A stretch of DNA of 64,000 nucleotides. It comes from Paraburkholderia sartisoli (GTDB lineage: Bacteria; Pseudomonadota; Gammaproteobacteria; Burkholderiales; Burkholderiaceae). The notes beneath the pieces are model-generated. The model searched no databases and was not told the DNA's origin. It was given only the letters and a program-made list of their open reading frames with translations. This document shows, piece by piece, positions 35,479-43,864 of this stretch. Numbering within the stretch: the stretch's first letter is position 1; each line of letters starts with the position of its first letter. The translations under genes were made by a program, and so were the position numbers. The stretch lies in NCBI RefSeq assembly GCF_900107685.1, contig NZ_FNRQ01000011.1, positions 1 through 64,000 of the forward strand, in the 5' to 3' direction.

Positions 35479-36846
35479 TCATCGCGAGATGCTGTACCCG
35501 ATGCGCGCGACCCAGTGCTGGCGATTGTTGTAATCGAGAATGTCCTCGCCATAGCCGTTGAAGTAGCCCACCCACACATAACCGCCCCACGCGCTGCCCA
35601 GCAGTTTTGACAGCGGGTAAGTCAGCTGTGAATCGATGCTGCCATACCAGTGTTTCGTGCCCTTGCGCAGCGTGGTGGCGAGTTGCCAGCCGTCGGGGCT
35701 GCCGTACTTCACGAGCAGGTCGACGTAGCCGCGATAGTCGGCGATATCTTCGTTGCCGCTCTTGCTGAGGTAGTAGTAGATCTTCGGCGACACCGTCAGG
35801 TGGTTGCCGCTGAGATTGCCGAATTCCCACGTCGGGCGCACGAACACGATGTTGATGGCCCGCGAATCGTCGCCGCTCTTGCCGTTCGATTCGTGTCCGA
35901 TACCGCCCGAGAATCCCATGCGCGTGAACCACGAACTGCGCCAGCCCGTGTCGGCGACGTAGTAGAACAGTTGCGGCATGTAGCTCGAATCGCGGAACGG
36001 CCGCGAATCGGCGCTCAGGTCCCACAGCACGGTCTGCGTGTAGGCGAAATACAGGTTGTCGAGAAGGGCCTTCGAGCGCAGGTCGTCGGGCATCATGATG
36101 CGGTACTTGAAACTCAGCTGGAAGCGCGCCGACGCATCGCCGTTCTTGCCGAGGCCGATATACATCGGCTCGAAATACGAGAGCCGCGCGAGCGCGCTGC
36201 GGCCTGTCGTGGCGAGCGAATCGAGCGGCGCGTTGATCGCGTCTTCCGGCGTGTTGACGACCGTGGACGCCGCTGCGACCTGGGCGGGTGTCGTCGCCTG
36301 CGCTTCGCTGCGTTCGGCCGTGGCGATCGCCTCCTGATCCGCGCCGCGGTTGATGGCGACGAGCGCCGGCGAAGCGTCGAACCCGACTGGATTGATCTGT
36401 ACCACGCCGCGCGCCGATTTCGGCCACGGCGCTGAAAACGTCACCTTGCGATACTGGCCGGGCTGCAGCTTCAAGGTGTCCTGCACGCCGGGATCGCGCA
36501 CGAGATCGACCGGCTGCGGCGCGAGGTCGCCATTCGTCAGCGTGACGCGGAGGGTCGGTGGCACCGTGAAGGTGAGCGGCGTGGTGTCGTCGTCGGAATA
36601 GAGGAGCGTGATCCGCAGCGGATCGCGCACTGCCGCCTCGCGCGGTGGCTGCAGCATCGCGACGGTCGCGTGTGCCTGACCGGCGACGGCAAGGAGTGCC
36701 AGCCACCCGGTACGCGACGCCCGGAGCCGAAGGGCGGCACGGGATGAGAACAGACGCAGGCCGAAGCGGGACAGCGGCGGTGGATCATCAGCAAACGCGG
36801 TATGGCGGGTAGAAGCGTGACGGACAGGCGAAGCATCGAAGCGCAT
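35479..36846 (-). CDS. pldA: Outer-membrane phospholipase A (PldA family) with N-terminal extra domain
   Basis: The C-terminal ~250 residues form a PLA1 barrel: SYFEPMYIGLGKNG, FQLSFKYRIM, LYFAYTQTVLWDL, the active-site strand GGIGHESNGKSGDDSRAIN (His and Ser of the HxSNGxS motif) and the terminal IGYSISR. It hydrolyses acyl chains of phospholipids that reach the outer leaflet. E. coli PldA has 289 residues; this has about 455, with an extra ~150-residue region after the signal peptide (LALLAVAGQAHAT) that looks like a beta-sandwich (PLTFTVPPTLRVTLTNGDLAPQ). ATG 36846 is used; a GTG at 36912 would add 22 residues. Confidence 0.85.
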   Translation of the reverse strand: MRFDASPVRHASTRHTAFADDPPPLSRFGLRLFSSRAALRLRASRTGWLALLAVAGQAHATVAMLQPPREAAVRDPLRITLLYSDDDTTPLTFTVPPTLRVTLTNGDLAPQPVDLVRDPGVQDTLKLQPGQYRKVTFSAPWPKSARGVVQINPVGFDASPALVAINRGADQEAIATAERSEAQATTPAQVAAASTVVNTPEDAINAPLDSLATTGRSALARLSYFEPMYIGLGKNGDASARFQLSFKYRIMMPDDLRSKALLDNLYFAYTQTVLWDLSADSRPFRDSSYMPQLFYYVADTGWRSSWFTRMGFSGGIGHESNGKSGDDSRAINIVFVRPTWEFGNLSGNHLTVSPKIYYYLSKSGNEDIADYRGYVDLLVKYGSPDGWQLATTLRKGTKHWYGSIDSQLTYPLSKLLGSAWGGYVWVGYFNGYGEDILDYNNRQHWVARIGYSISR

Positions 36847-37041
36847 GGGCGGGTCGTCCAGATAGAAGGCCGGGATAAAGAGCTTTGATACAGAGCCGCG
36901 AAACACAGACACACGGCACAGTCACAGCACACCGGTTTTCAGGCGCGTCAGGCAAAGTGTATCCACATTGTAAAAGACAGTTTAATAAACAGTAAGGCAG
37001 GCGGGAACACCGCACGGCAATTCACGGCGGCCCGGATCGCC

Positions 37042-38352
37042 TCAGATCGTCGATACGAATTGCCAGAGCAGCACGCCGTTGAGCGTCAGAATGGCCGCCG
37101 CCGACAGCCACGCCAGCACGAGCGGCACGCCATGCACTCGCCAGTGGCCCATCAGCGGCCGGCTCGACGCGAAACGGATCAACGGCACGACCGCGAGCGG
37201 CAGTTGCAGGCTGAGCACCACCTGGCTTGCAACGAGCAACTGGTTGGAACCGTGCTGCCCGAACATCGAGACGGCGAGAAGCGCCGGTCCCATCGCGAGC
37301 GAACGCGTCAGGAGCGCGCGTTGCCAGCGCGGCAGGCGCAGCGCGAGGAAACCTTCCATGACCGCCTGGCCGGCGAGCGTGCCCGTCACGGTTGCGCTCA
37401 GGCCGCAGGCGAGCAGGGCTGCCGCGAAAAGGATGGCGGCCCAGTGCGAGCCGACGATCGGCGCGATCAGCCGATGGGCATCGGCGAGATCGGTGACGTC
37501 GCGATGGCCGCTCGCGTGAAACACGGCCGCTGCCACGATCAGGAGCGCTGCGTTGATGACGAACGCAAACGACAGCGAGCCGAAGGTGTCGTAATTCACG
37601 CCGCGCAACGCGTTCGCGATCGCTGCGTCGTCGCGCTCGGGTGCGTGGTTTCTGACGAGCGCCGAGTGCAGGTACAGGTTGTGCGGCATCACCGTCGCGC
37701 CGAGGATGCCGGCCGCGAGCCACACCATGCCGGCATTGCGCAGCAGGTCGGCGCCCGGTGCGACGCCGGCGAGCGCCGCATGCCAGTCGGGCCGCGCGAG
37801 CGCCAGTTCGACGACGAAGCACAATCCCACGAACACGATCAGCGCGACGACGCTCGCTTCGAGCGTGCGCCGCCCGCGTCGCTGGAGCGCGAGTATCGCC
37901 AGCGTGCCGACGGCGGAGAGCAGCACGCCGGGCGTCAGCGACACGCCGAGCAGCAATTGCAGCGCGACCGCACTGCCGACGACCTCCGCGACGTCGCAGG
38001 CAACAATGGCGACCTCGCTCGTGAGCCACAGGACGTACGTGACGCGCCGGCTGAAGTGCTCGCGGCACAGCTGCGCGAGATCGCGCCCCGTGACGACGCC
38101 CAGCCGCGACGACACCCATTGCAGCAACATCGCCATCAGGCTCGACATGAGCACGACGCTGAGCAACCGGTAGCCGAAGCTTGCGCCGCCCGCGAGCGCC
38201 GTTGCCCAGTTACCGGGATCCATGTAGCCGACCGCGATCAGCGCGCCGGGACCGACGAACGAAGACCAGTGCGCGGGGCGTCGCGGTTCGCCGCCGGCGG
38301 TGGTGCGCGGGCGGCGTCGGCGGTAACGGGTGGTGAACGGATTTGAGTTCAT
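37042..38352 (-). CDS. mntH: Nramp-family Mn2+/Fe2+ transporter
   Basis: The 436-residue inner-membrane protein has 11 helices. The metal-site motifs are DPGNWAT in helix 1 (VGYMDPGNWATALAGG) and MPHNLYLHSALV in helix 6, where the Nramp Met-Pro-His pattern is intact, and GRDLAQLCREHF follows helix 3. It imports Mn2+ with protons. ATG 38352 (MNSNPFTTRYRRRRP) is preferred; a frame extending to 38514 is GC-shadow. It is convergent with pldA and divergent from potF. I found no convincing manganese riboswitch upstream. Confidence 0.92.
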   Translation of the reverse strand: MNSNPFTTRYRRRRPRTTAGGEPRRPAHWSSFVGPGALIAVGYMDPGNWATALAGGASFGYRLLSVVLMSSLMAMLLQWVSSRLGVVTGRDLAQLCREHFSRRVTYVLWLTSEVAIVACDVAEVVGSAVALQLLLGVSLTPGVLLSAVGTLAILALQRRGRRTLEASVVALIVFVGLCFVVELALARPDWHAALAGVAPGADLLRNAGMVWLAAGILGATVMPHNLYLHSALVRNHAPERDDAAIANALRGVNYDTFGSLSFAFVINAALLIVAAAVFHASGHRDVTDLADAHRLIAPIVGSHWAAILFAAALLACGLSATVTGTLAGQAVMEGFLALRLPRWQRALLTRSLAMGPALLAVSMFGQHGSNQLLVASQVVLSLQLPLAVVPLIRFASSRPLMGHWRVHGVPLVLAWLSAAAILTLNGVLLWQFVSTI

Positions 38353-38941
38353 CGCGATCATCGGGCAAATCAAGGCAGGGTGCGCACGCATATGGCCGCT
38401 GGCACAACAGGCAAACGACGCATCCATCGCATGTGATGCACAGGCAAAGGGTGAACCGGGCGCAAACGCCGTGCCCGGGGCCGTCGCCCAGCCTGGGGCG
38501 AGGGTACGCAGCATCCAGCGCGGCCGGGCAACTCGCGCGAAGCGGACAGGGTCGCCTCATGCCGGCGGGCAGCGCGCAGCCGCTTTCCTGTCAATCGCCT
38601 TGCGCGCTTCGTCGCCAGTTCGCGGGCCGTCATATTCTGAAATGAGCGCCCCTCGTTAAAACATAGGCGATCCGCTTTTTTTCGGGTGGACATGTGCCGA
38701 TAACCCGATAAAATTGCGCCCAATTTTGCAATGCCGGTATCGCCTCCACGAGGGCAGGGCCGCGTGCAGGGCGGCTTTCTGGCTGTACCCTTTGCGCGAC
38801 AGGGAGCCGTTTATTTTGGAGCATGCGGTATTTAGTGGTAGTTTTTGGGGTTTTTCAGGGGAGCCGCACGCGACGTGTCGTGGTGTGAGCGGTGTGGGCG
38901 AGGCGATGGCCGGACAGAGCCGGTCAGGATCGGAGAACAGG
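38353..38941. promoter_or_regulatory. Divergent mntH-potF control region with an 18-bp palindrome
   Basis: The 589 bases hold the promoters of mntH (minus) and the potF operon (plus). The outstanding feature is AAAATTGCGCCCAATTTT at 38710-38727, a perfect inverted repeat with 7-bp arms and a 4-base spacer. Its arms are identical to those of the GntR-gene operator at 12661. CGTTAAAACATAG and GCTTTTTTTCGG make an AT-rich island at 38655-38690. No gene is supportable here. Confidence 0.5.
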
Positions 38942-40042
38942 ATGAATAAACGGGTAATGGGCCGGCTGGCGGCGCTTGTGCTTTGTGCGGCGCCGTGGGT
39001 CGCGGCCGCGGCGAAAGATACGCAGTTGAACGTGTATAACTGGTCGGATTACATTGCCAAGGACACGATCCCGAACTTCACGAAGCAGACCGGCATCAAG
39101 GTCAGGTACGACAACTACGACAGCGACGACACGCTTCAGGCCAAGCTCCTCACGGGCAATTCGGGCTATGACATCGTCGTGCCGACCACCAACTACGCTG
39201 GCAAGCAGATCGCCGCAGGCATCTTCGCGCCGCTCGACAAATCGAAGCTCCCCAATCTCAAGTATCTCGACCCGGCGCTGATGGCGCTCGTCGCCGGCGC
39301 CGATCCGGGCAACAAGTACGCGGTGCCCTGGGCGTACGGCACGACGGGCCTGGCCTACAACGTCACGAAGGTCCAGCAGATTCTCGGCAAGTCCGTGCCG
39401 CTCGACAGCTGGGACGTGCTCTTCAAGCCGGAGAACATTTCGAAGCTGAAAGCGTGCGGCGTCTCGGTGCTCGACGCGCCCGACCAGATGTTCGCCGCCG
39501 CGCTGCATTACATCGGCAAGGATCCGGTGAGCACGAACCCGGACGACTACCGCGCCGCACTCGCGATGATGAAGAAGATCCGTCCGTACATCACGCAGTT
39601 CAACTCGTCGGGCTATATCAACGACCTGGTGGGCGGCGACGTGTGCTTCGCGTACGGTTTCTCGGGCGACGTGGTCATTGCCAGGCATCGCGCCATCGAA
39701 GCGAAGAAGCCCTACAAGATCGAGTATTACATTCCGAAGGGCGGTGCGCCCGTGTGGTTCGACGTGATGGTGATTCCGAAGGACGCGAAGAACAAGGAAG
39801 CCGCGCTCGAATGGATCAACTACATCGAGACGCCGCAGGTTCACGCCGCGATCACGAACGAGGTCTACTATCCGAACGCGAACACCGAGTCGCGCAAGTA
39901 TGTGGACAAGGACGTCGCGAACGATCCCGCCGTGTACCCCCCGCCTGACGTCATCAAGACGCTGTTCCTGCTGAAGCCGTTGCCGCCGGAAATCCAGCGT
40001 CTGCAGACGCGGCTGTGGACCGAGTTCAAGTCCGGCCGCTGA
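38942..40042 (+). CDS. potF: Polyamine ABC transporter periplasmic binding protein (PotF/PotD type)
   Basis: The 366-residue protein has a signal peptide (LAALVLCAAPWVAAAA) and the PotF fold: LNVYNWSDYIAKDTIPNFTK, GYDIVVPTTNYAGKQI, YAVPWAYGTTGLAYN, LDAPDQMFAAALHYIG and GGAPVWFDVMVIPKDAKN. The NWSDY motif and the acidic residues in these segments are the putrescine/spermidine site. ATG 38942 follows GGAGAACAGG. It heads the potFGHI operon and is separated from the ATPase gene by a strong hairpin. Confidence 0.93.
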   Translation: MNKRVMGRLAALVLCAAPWVAAAAKDTQLNVYNWSDYIAKDTIPNFTKQTGIKVRYDNYDSDDTLQAKLLTGNSGYDIVVPTTNYAGKQIAAGIFAPLDKSKLPNLKYLDPALMALVAGADPGNKYAVPWAYGTTGLAYNVTKVQQILGKSVPLDSWDVLFKPENISKLKACGVSVLDAPDQMFAAALHYIGKDPVSTNPDDYRAALAMMKKIRPYITQFNSSGYINDLVGGDVCFAYGFSGDVVIARHRAIEAKKPYKIEYYIPKGGAPVWFDVMVIPKDAKNKEAALEWINYIETPQVHAAITNEVYYPNANTESRKYVDKDVANDPAVYPPPDVIKTLFLLKPLPPEIQRLQTRLWTEFKSGR

Positions 40043-40082
40043 TGCCGGCAGGCACAAGCAGGCGCAGGCCACGATGCACATC

Positions 40083-40116
40083 AAGAAGCCCCCGGTGTTC
40101 ACCGGGGGCTTTGTTC
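40083..40116 (+). terminator. GC hairpin between potF and potG
   Basis: AAGCCCCCGGTG and CACCGGGGGCTT form a 12-bp stem with a 2-base loop, followed by TGTTCG. With only a short T-tract it is likely a partial terminator or RNA-stabilising element that leaves more potF than potGHI message, a common arrangement for binding-protein genes. Confidence 0.7.
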
Positions 40117-40144
40117 GTCAAACGCAGGAGCGAAGCAGCAGATC

Positions 40145-41308
40145 ATGAGTGACCAGTCAGGCGCGCCGGCAGGGGCCGGCGCGCTGCCCCCGGGCAATTC
40201 CTTCGTCGCAGGCGAAGCGGCGGAAAACTTCGTGCAGATCGTCGACGTCGTCAAGAAGTTCGGCGAAACCGTCGCGGTCAAGGGCGTGAACCTGAACGTC
40301 GAAAAAGGCGAGCTGTTTGCGTTGCTCGGCAGTTCCGGTTGCGGAAAGTCGACGCTCCTGCGCATGCTGGCCGGCCTCGAAACCGTAACGTCGGGCAGGA
40401 TCCTGATCGACGGCGAAGACCTCGCGCAGATGCCGCCGTATCGCCGGCCGGTGAACATGATGTTCCAGTCGTATGCGCTTTTTCCGCACATGACTGTCGA
40501 ATCGAACATCGCGTTTGGCCTGAAGCAGGAAGGCGTGCCGAAGGCCGAACTGCGCGACCGGGTGCAGACCGTGCTCGAACTCGTGCAGATGGGCCGCTTC
40601 GCGAAGCGCAAGCCGCATCAACTGTCGGGCGGCCAGCAGCAGCGCGTCGCGCTGGCGCGCAGCCTCGTCAAACGCCCGAAGCTCCTGCTGCTCGACGAAC
40701 CGATGTCGGCACTCGACAAGCAGATCCGTCAGCGCACGCAGATCGAACTCGTCAACATTCTCGACACCGTTGGCGTGACGTGCATCATGGTGACGCACGA
40801 TCAGGAAGAAGCGATGACGATGGCGGGGCGTCTTGCCGTGATGAGCGAGGGCGAGATCGTGCAGCTCGGCACGCCGCATGAAGTCTACGAATATCCGAAC
40901 AGCCGGTTCTCGGCGGAATTCATTGGCTCGACGAACCTGTTCGACGGCAACGTCGTCGAGGACGAGCCGGATCACGTGTTCATCGAAACGCCGGACCTGC
41001 CGTGCCGTATGTACGTGAACCATGGCATCACCGGTCCGCTCGGCATGCCGGTGACCATTTCCGTGCGGCCCGAGCGCATCGCGCTCACGCGCAAGCCACC
41101 TGAAGGCGCGTACAACTGGGGCAGGGGCGTCATCACGAATATTGCGTACATGGGCGGCTATTCGCTGTATCACGTCAAACTCGACGGCGGCAAGACCGTG
41201 ATCGCGAACGTGTCGAGCCTCGCGATCTCCGAGATCGAGACGCCGACGTGGGGCGACGAGATCTATGTGCGCTGGAGCGCGTCTGCCGGCGTGGTGCTGA
41301 CGTCATGA
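40145..41308 (+). CDS. potG: Polyamine ABC transporter ATP-binding protein
   Basis: A 387-residue ATPase with Walker A GSSGCGKST, VNMMFQSYALFPHMTV, signature LSGGQQQRVALARSL, LLLLDEPMSALDK, VTHDQEEAMTMA and a C-terminal TOBE domain (VTISVRPERIALTRKPPEGAYNW). The wording matches PotG/PotA. Its stop overlaps the next start (ATGA). It drives putrescine/spermidine import. Confidence 0.94.
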   Translation: MSDQSGAPAGAGALPPGNSFVAGEAAENFVQIVDVVKKFGETVAVKGVNLNVEKGELFALLGSSGCGKSTLLRMLAGLETVTSGRILIDGEDLAQMPPYRRPVNMMFQSYALFPHMTVESNIAFGLKQEGVPKAELRDRVQTVLELVQMGRFAKRKPHQLSGGQQQRVALARSLVKRPKLLLLDEPMSALDKQIRQRTQIELVNILDTVGVTCIMVTHDQEEAMTMAGRLAVMSEGEIVQLGTPHEVYEYPNSRFSAEFIGSTNLFDGNVVEDEPDHVFIETPDLPCRMYVNHGITGPLGMPVTISVRPERIALTRKPPEGAYNWGRGVITNIAYMGGYSLYHVKLDGGKTVIANVSSLAISEIETPTWGDEIYVRWSASAGVVLTS

Positions 41309-42234
41309 AGCGGTCGATGAGTTCGTTCGCATCGTGGCCCGTGCGGCGCTTTGGGCTGACCGGGCGCACCGCGGTCGTGGCCGGGCCGTTCCTGTGGCTG
41401 CTGCTGTTTTTCCTCGTGCCGTTCGTGCTGGTGGTGAAGATCAGTTTTGCCGATCTTCAGATGAGCATTCCGCCGTATACCGAACTGACGTCGATGAAGG
41501 ACGGCGTGCTGCATATCGCGCTGGACCTGTCGCACTACGCGTTTCTCGTCACTGACAGCCTGTATTTCGCGACTTACGTGAATTCGGTGGTGGTGGCGGC
41601 GATTTCGACGCTGTTGTGCCTGCTGCTGGGTTATCCGATGGCGTATTACATTGCGCGTTCGAATCCGTCGACGCGCAATATCCTGCTGATGGCCGTGATG
41701 TTGCCGTTCTGGACGTCGTTTCTGATTCGCGTGTACGCGTGGATCGGGATTCTGAAGAACAACGGGCTGCTGAATAACTTCCTGATGTCGATCGGCGTGA
41801 TTCACGCGCCGATCGAGCTTTATCACACGAACACGGCTGTCTACATCGGCATGGTGTATTCATACCTGCCGTTCCTCGTGATGCCGTTGTACGCGCATCT
41901 GGTGAAGATGGACCTGACGCTGCTCGAGGCCGCATACGACCTTGGCGCGAAACCGTGGAAGGCGTTTGTGCAGATCACGCTGCCGCTGTCGAAGAACGGG
42001 ATTATCGCGGGATGCCTGCTGGTGTTCATTCCGGCGGTTGGCGAGTATGTGATTCCGGAGCTGCTGGGTGGCGCGAATACGTTGATGATCGGTCGCGTGA
42101 TGTGGAATGAGTTCTTCGACAATGCCGACTGGCCGATGGCGTCCGCGGTGACGTGTGCGATGGTTGTGCTGCTGCTGGTGCCGATGGCGCTCTTTCAGTA
42201 TGCGCAGGCGAAGGAGCTGGAGGATAGCCGCTGA
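41305..42234 (+). CDS. potH: Polyamine ABC transporter permease 1
   Basis: From ATG 41305 the protein has 309 residues and six helices, with LPFWTSFLIRVYAWIGILKNNGLLN and the EAA loop LLEAAYDLGAKPWKAFVQITLPLSKNGIIAGCLLVF, both typical of PotH. The start overlaps the potG stop, and the stop shares a base with the potI start (TGATG). Confidence 0.94.
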   Translation: MKRSMSSFASWPVRRFGLTGRTAVVAGPFLWLLLFFLVPFVLVVKISFADLQMSIPPYTELTSMKDGVLHIALDLSHYAFLVTDSLYFATYVNSVVVAAISTLLCLLLGYPMAYYIARSNPSTRNILLMAVMLPFWTSFLIRVYAWIGILKNNGLLNNFLMSIGVIHAPIELYHTNTAVYIGMVYSYLPFLVMPLYAHLVKMDLTLLEAAYDLGAKPWKAFVQITLPLSKNGIIAGCLLVFIPAVGEYVIPELLGGANTLMIGRVMWNEFFDNADWPMASAVTCAMVVLLLVPMALFQYAQAKELEDSR

Positions 42235-43052
42235 TGAAGCCGAATCGTTATTTGCAGATCGTCGCGCTTGGCATTGGGTTTCTGTTTCTGTACATACCGA
42301 TTGTGAGCCTGGTGGTGTATTCGTTCAACGAATCGCAACTGGTGACCGTGTGGACGAAATTTTCCGTGCGCTGGTATCAGGCGTTGCTTGAGGATGACGA
42401 GCTGATTGCTGCTGCGTGGCTTTCCTTGCGGATTGGGTTGCTGACTGCGTTTGCGTCGGTGTTCATTGGCACGTGGGCGGGGTTTGTGCTTGCGCGGATG
42501 GGGCGGTTTCGTGGTTTTACGCTTTATACCGGGATGATCAATGCGCCGCTGGTGATTCCAGAGGTCATCCAGGGGATTTCGTTGTTGCTGCTTTTCGTCG
42601 AAATGGGCAAGTGGCTGGGGTGGCCTGCCGAGCGGGGGATTTTCACGATCTGGATCGGGCATGTGATGCTGTGCATTTCGTATGTCGCGATTATTGTGCA
42701 GTCGCGGGTGAGGGATTTGAACCCGTCGCTTGAAGAGGCCGCGCTGGATCTCGGGGCTACGCCGTTCAGGGTGTTCTTTGCGGTTACGTTGCCGTTGATT
42801 TCCCAGGCGCTTGTTGCCGGGTGGCTGCTGTCGTTTACGCTTTCGATCGATGATCTTGTGTTGTCGGCGTTTTTGTCCGGGCCTGGATCGACTACTTTGC
42901 CGCTGGTTGTTTTTTCACGTGTGAGGCTCGGGTTGAACCCCGAGATGAATGCGCTTGCCACGTTGTTTATTTCCGTTGTCACGGTTGGGGTTGTTGTGGC
43001 TAACCGGTTTATGCAGAATGCTGAGAGGAGGCGGCTTGCTATGGCGATGTAG
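42234..43052 (+). CDS. potI: Polyamine ABC transporter permease 2
   Basis: The 272-residue permease has six helices, the EAA loop LEEAALDLGATPFRVFFAVTLPLISQALVAGWLLSFTLSIDDLVLSAFLSGPG (quoted in outline) and FSRVRLGLNPEMNALAT, diagnostic of PotI. Codon use drifts towards more G and T at third positions than in potG (for example GGGTTG, TTTGTG runs), a gradient also seen at the end of potH. It is the last gene before the large inverted repeat. Confidence 0.93.
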   Translation: MKPNRYLQIVALGIGFLFLYIPIVSLVVYSFNESQLVTVWTKFSVRWYQALLEDDELIAAAWLSLRIGLLTAFASVFIGTWAGFVLARMGRFRGFTLYTGMINAPLVIPEVIQGISLLLLFVEMGKWLGWPAERGIFTIWIGHVMLCISYVAIIVQSRVRDLNPSLEEAALDLGATPFRVFFAVTLPLISQALVAGWLLSFTLSIDDLVLSAFLSGPGSTTLPLVVFSRVRLGLNPEMNALATLFISVVTVGVVVANRFMQNAERRRLAMAM

Positions 43053-43066
43053 TTTTTTTTGTTTTT

Positions 43067-43826
43067 TTGTTGTTCTGGGTTTTTGGCCTTTCCTTGTGTT
43101 CATGTCGGTCTATTAGTGTTGCCCCTGTGCGGGGCGGCACCTACTTTTCTTTGTCTTCCAAAGAAAAGTAGGCAAAAGAAAGGCGCTCCGAAATGCGATC
43201 TTTTCTCGGTGCGTCATTCATCGGGAATGGCAACCCGTGAGGTGTCGCCCTCGCGCTCCAAGCCGCGCTGGTCCGCGCGCGATCTGATCTCCCGCACAGC
43301 ACCGCCCGTGACAAAGGGCTCATCCACCCGACTCCGCGCTTCGCGCGTCGTCGATCGGCATAATCGCCCCGCTGCCTTCGATCGGCGTAACTGATAGGTC
43401 TTCGCCACCAGGCCACCGAGCCACCGAACCGCGGGACTGAGGGGAGGCGACTTTCCGATTTTGATTTCGGGCGAGACGGATATGTTTGCCGGGGCGTGCT
43501 CGTGTTAATGCGCGAGCGGCGGTAGGACTACACCCATCCGCGACGCACGTAGTGCGGAGTGGGGTGGATGAGCCCTTTGTCACGGGCGTTGAACGCACGC
43601 GGAATGGAATCGCGCGGGGACCGATACCGGTTGAAGCGCGAGGGCGACACCTCACGGGTTGCCATTCCCCGCTAAAGATCCGCCTTGAAGAAATGAGCTG
43701 TCGGAGCGCCTTTCTTTTGCCTACTTTTCTTTGGAAGACAAAGAAAAGTAGGTGCCGCCCCGCACAGGGGCAACGCTAATAGGCCGACATGAATACAAGG
43801 AAAGGCCAAAAACCCAAAACAACAGA
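43067..43826. repeat. Long imperfect inverted repeat (~760 bp) with perfect CCTACTTTTCTTTG hairpins
   Basis: The left arm (about 43067-43352) is matched, inverted, by the right arm (about 43527-43826), around a ~175-base centre. Each outer part contains a perfect hairpin, CCTACTTTTCTTTG with CAAAGAAAAGTAGG (43140-43172 and about 43720-43752), beside GTGCCGCCCCGCACAGGGGCA. Each inner part carries GGCAACCCGTGAGGTGTCGC and GTGACAAAGGGCTCATCCAC. Short frames inside are by-products of the repeat. The whole unit separates potI from the convergent chemoreceptor gene. I recall such elements as dispersed in Paraburkholderia genomes, but the copy number cannot be tested here. Confidence 0.85.
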
Positions 43827-43864
43827 AAAACAGAAAAACAAAAAAAACAGAAAAACGAAAAAAC

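Noticed and set aside
38353..38640. Possible yybP-ykoY manganese riboswitch upstream of mntH
   Set aside because: I looked for the conserved GGGGAG and paired core on the minus strand and did not find it.
43320..43655. Open frames inside the large inverted repeat (for example 111 codons, minus strand)
   Set aside because: They coincide with the repeat arms and have no ribosome site or family. They are likely artefacts of the repeat, though similar frames are often annotated as hypothetical proteins.
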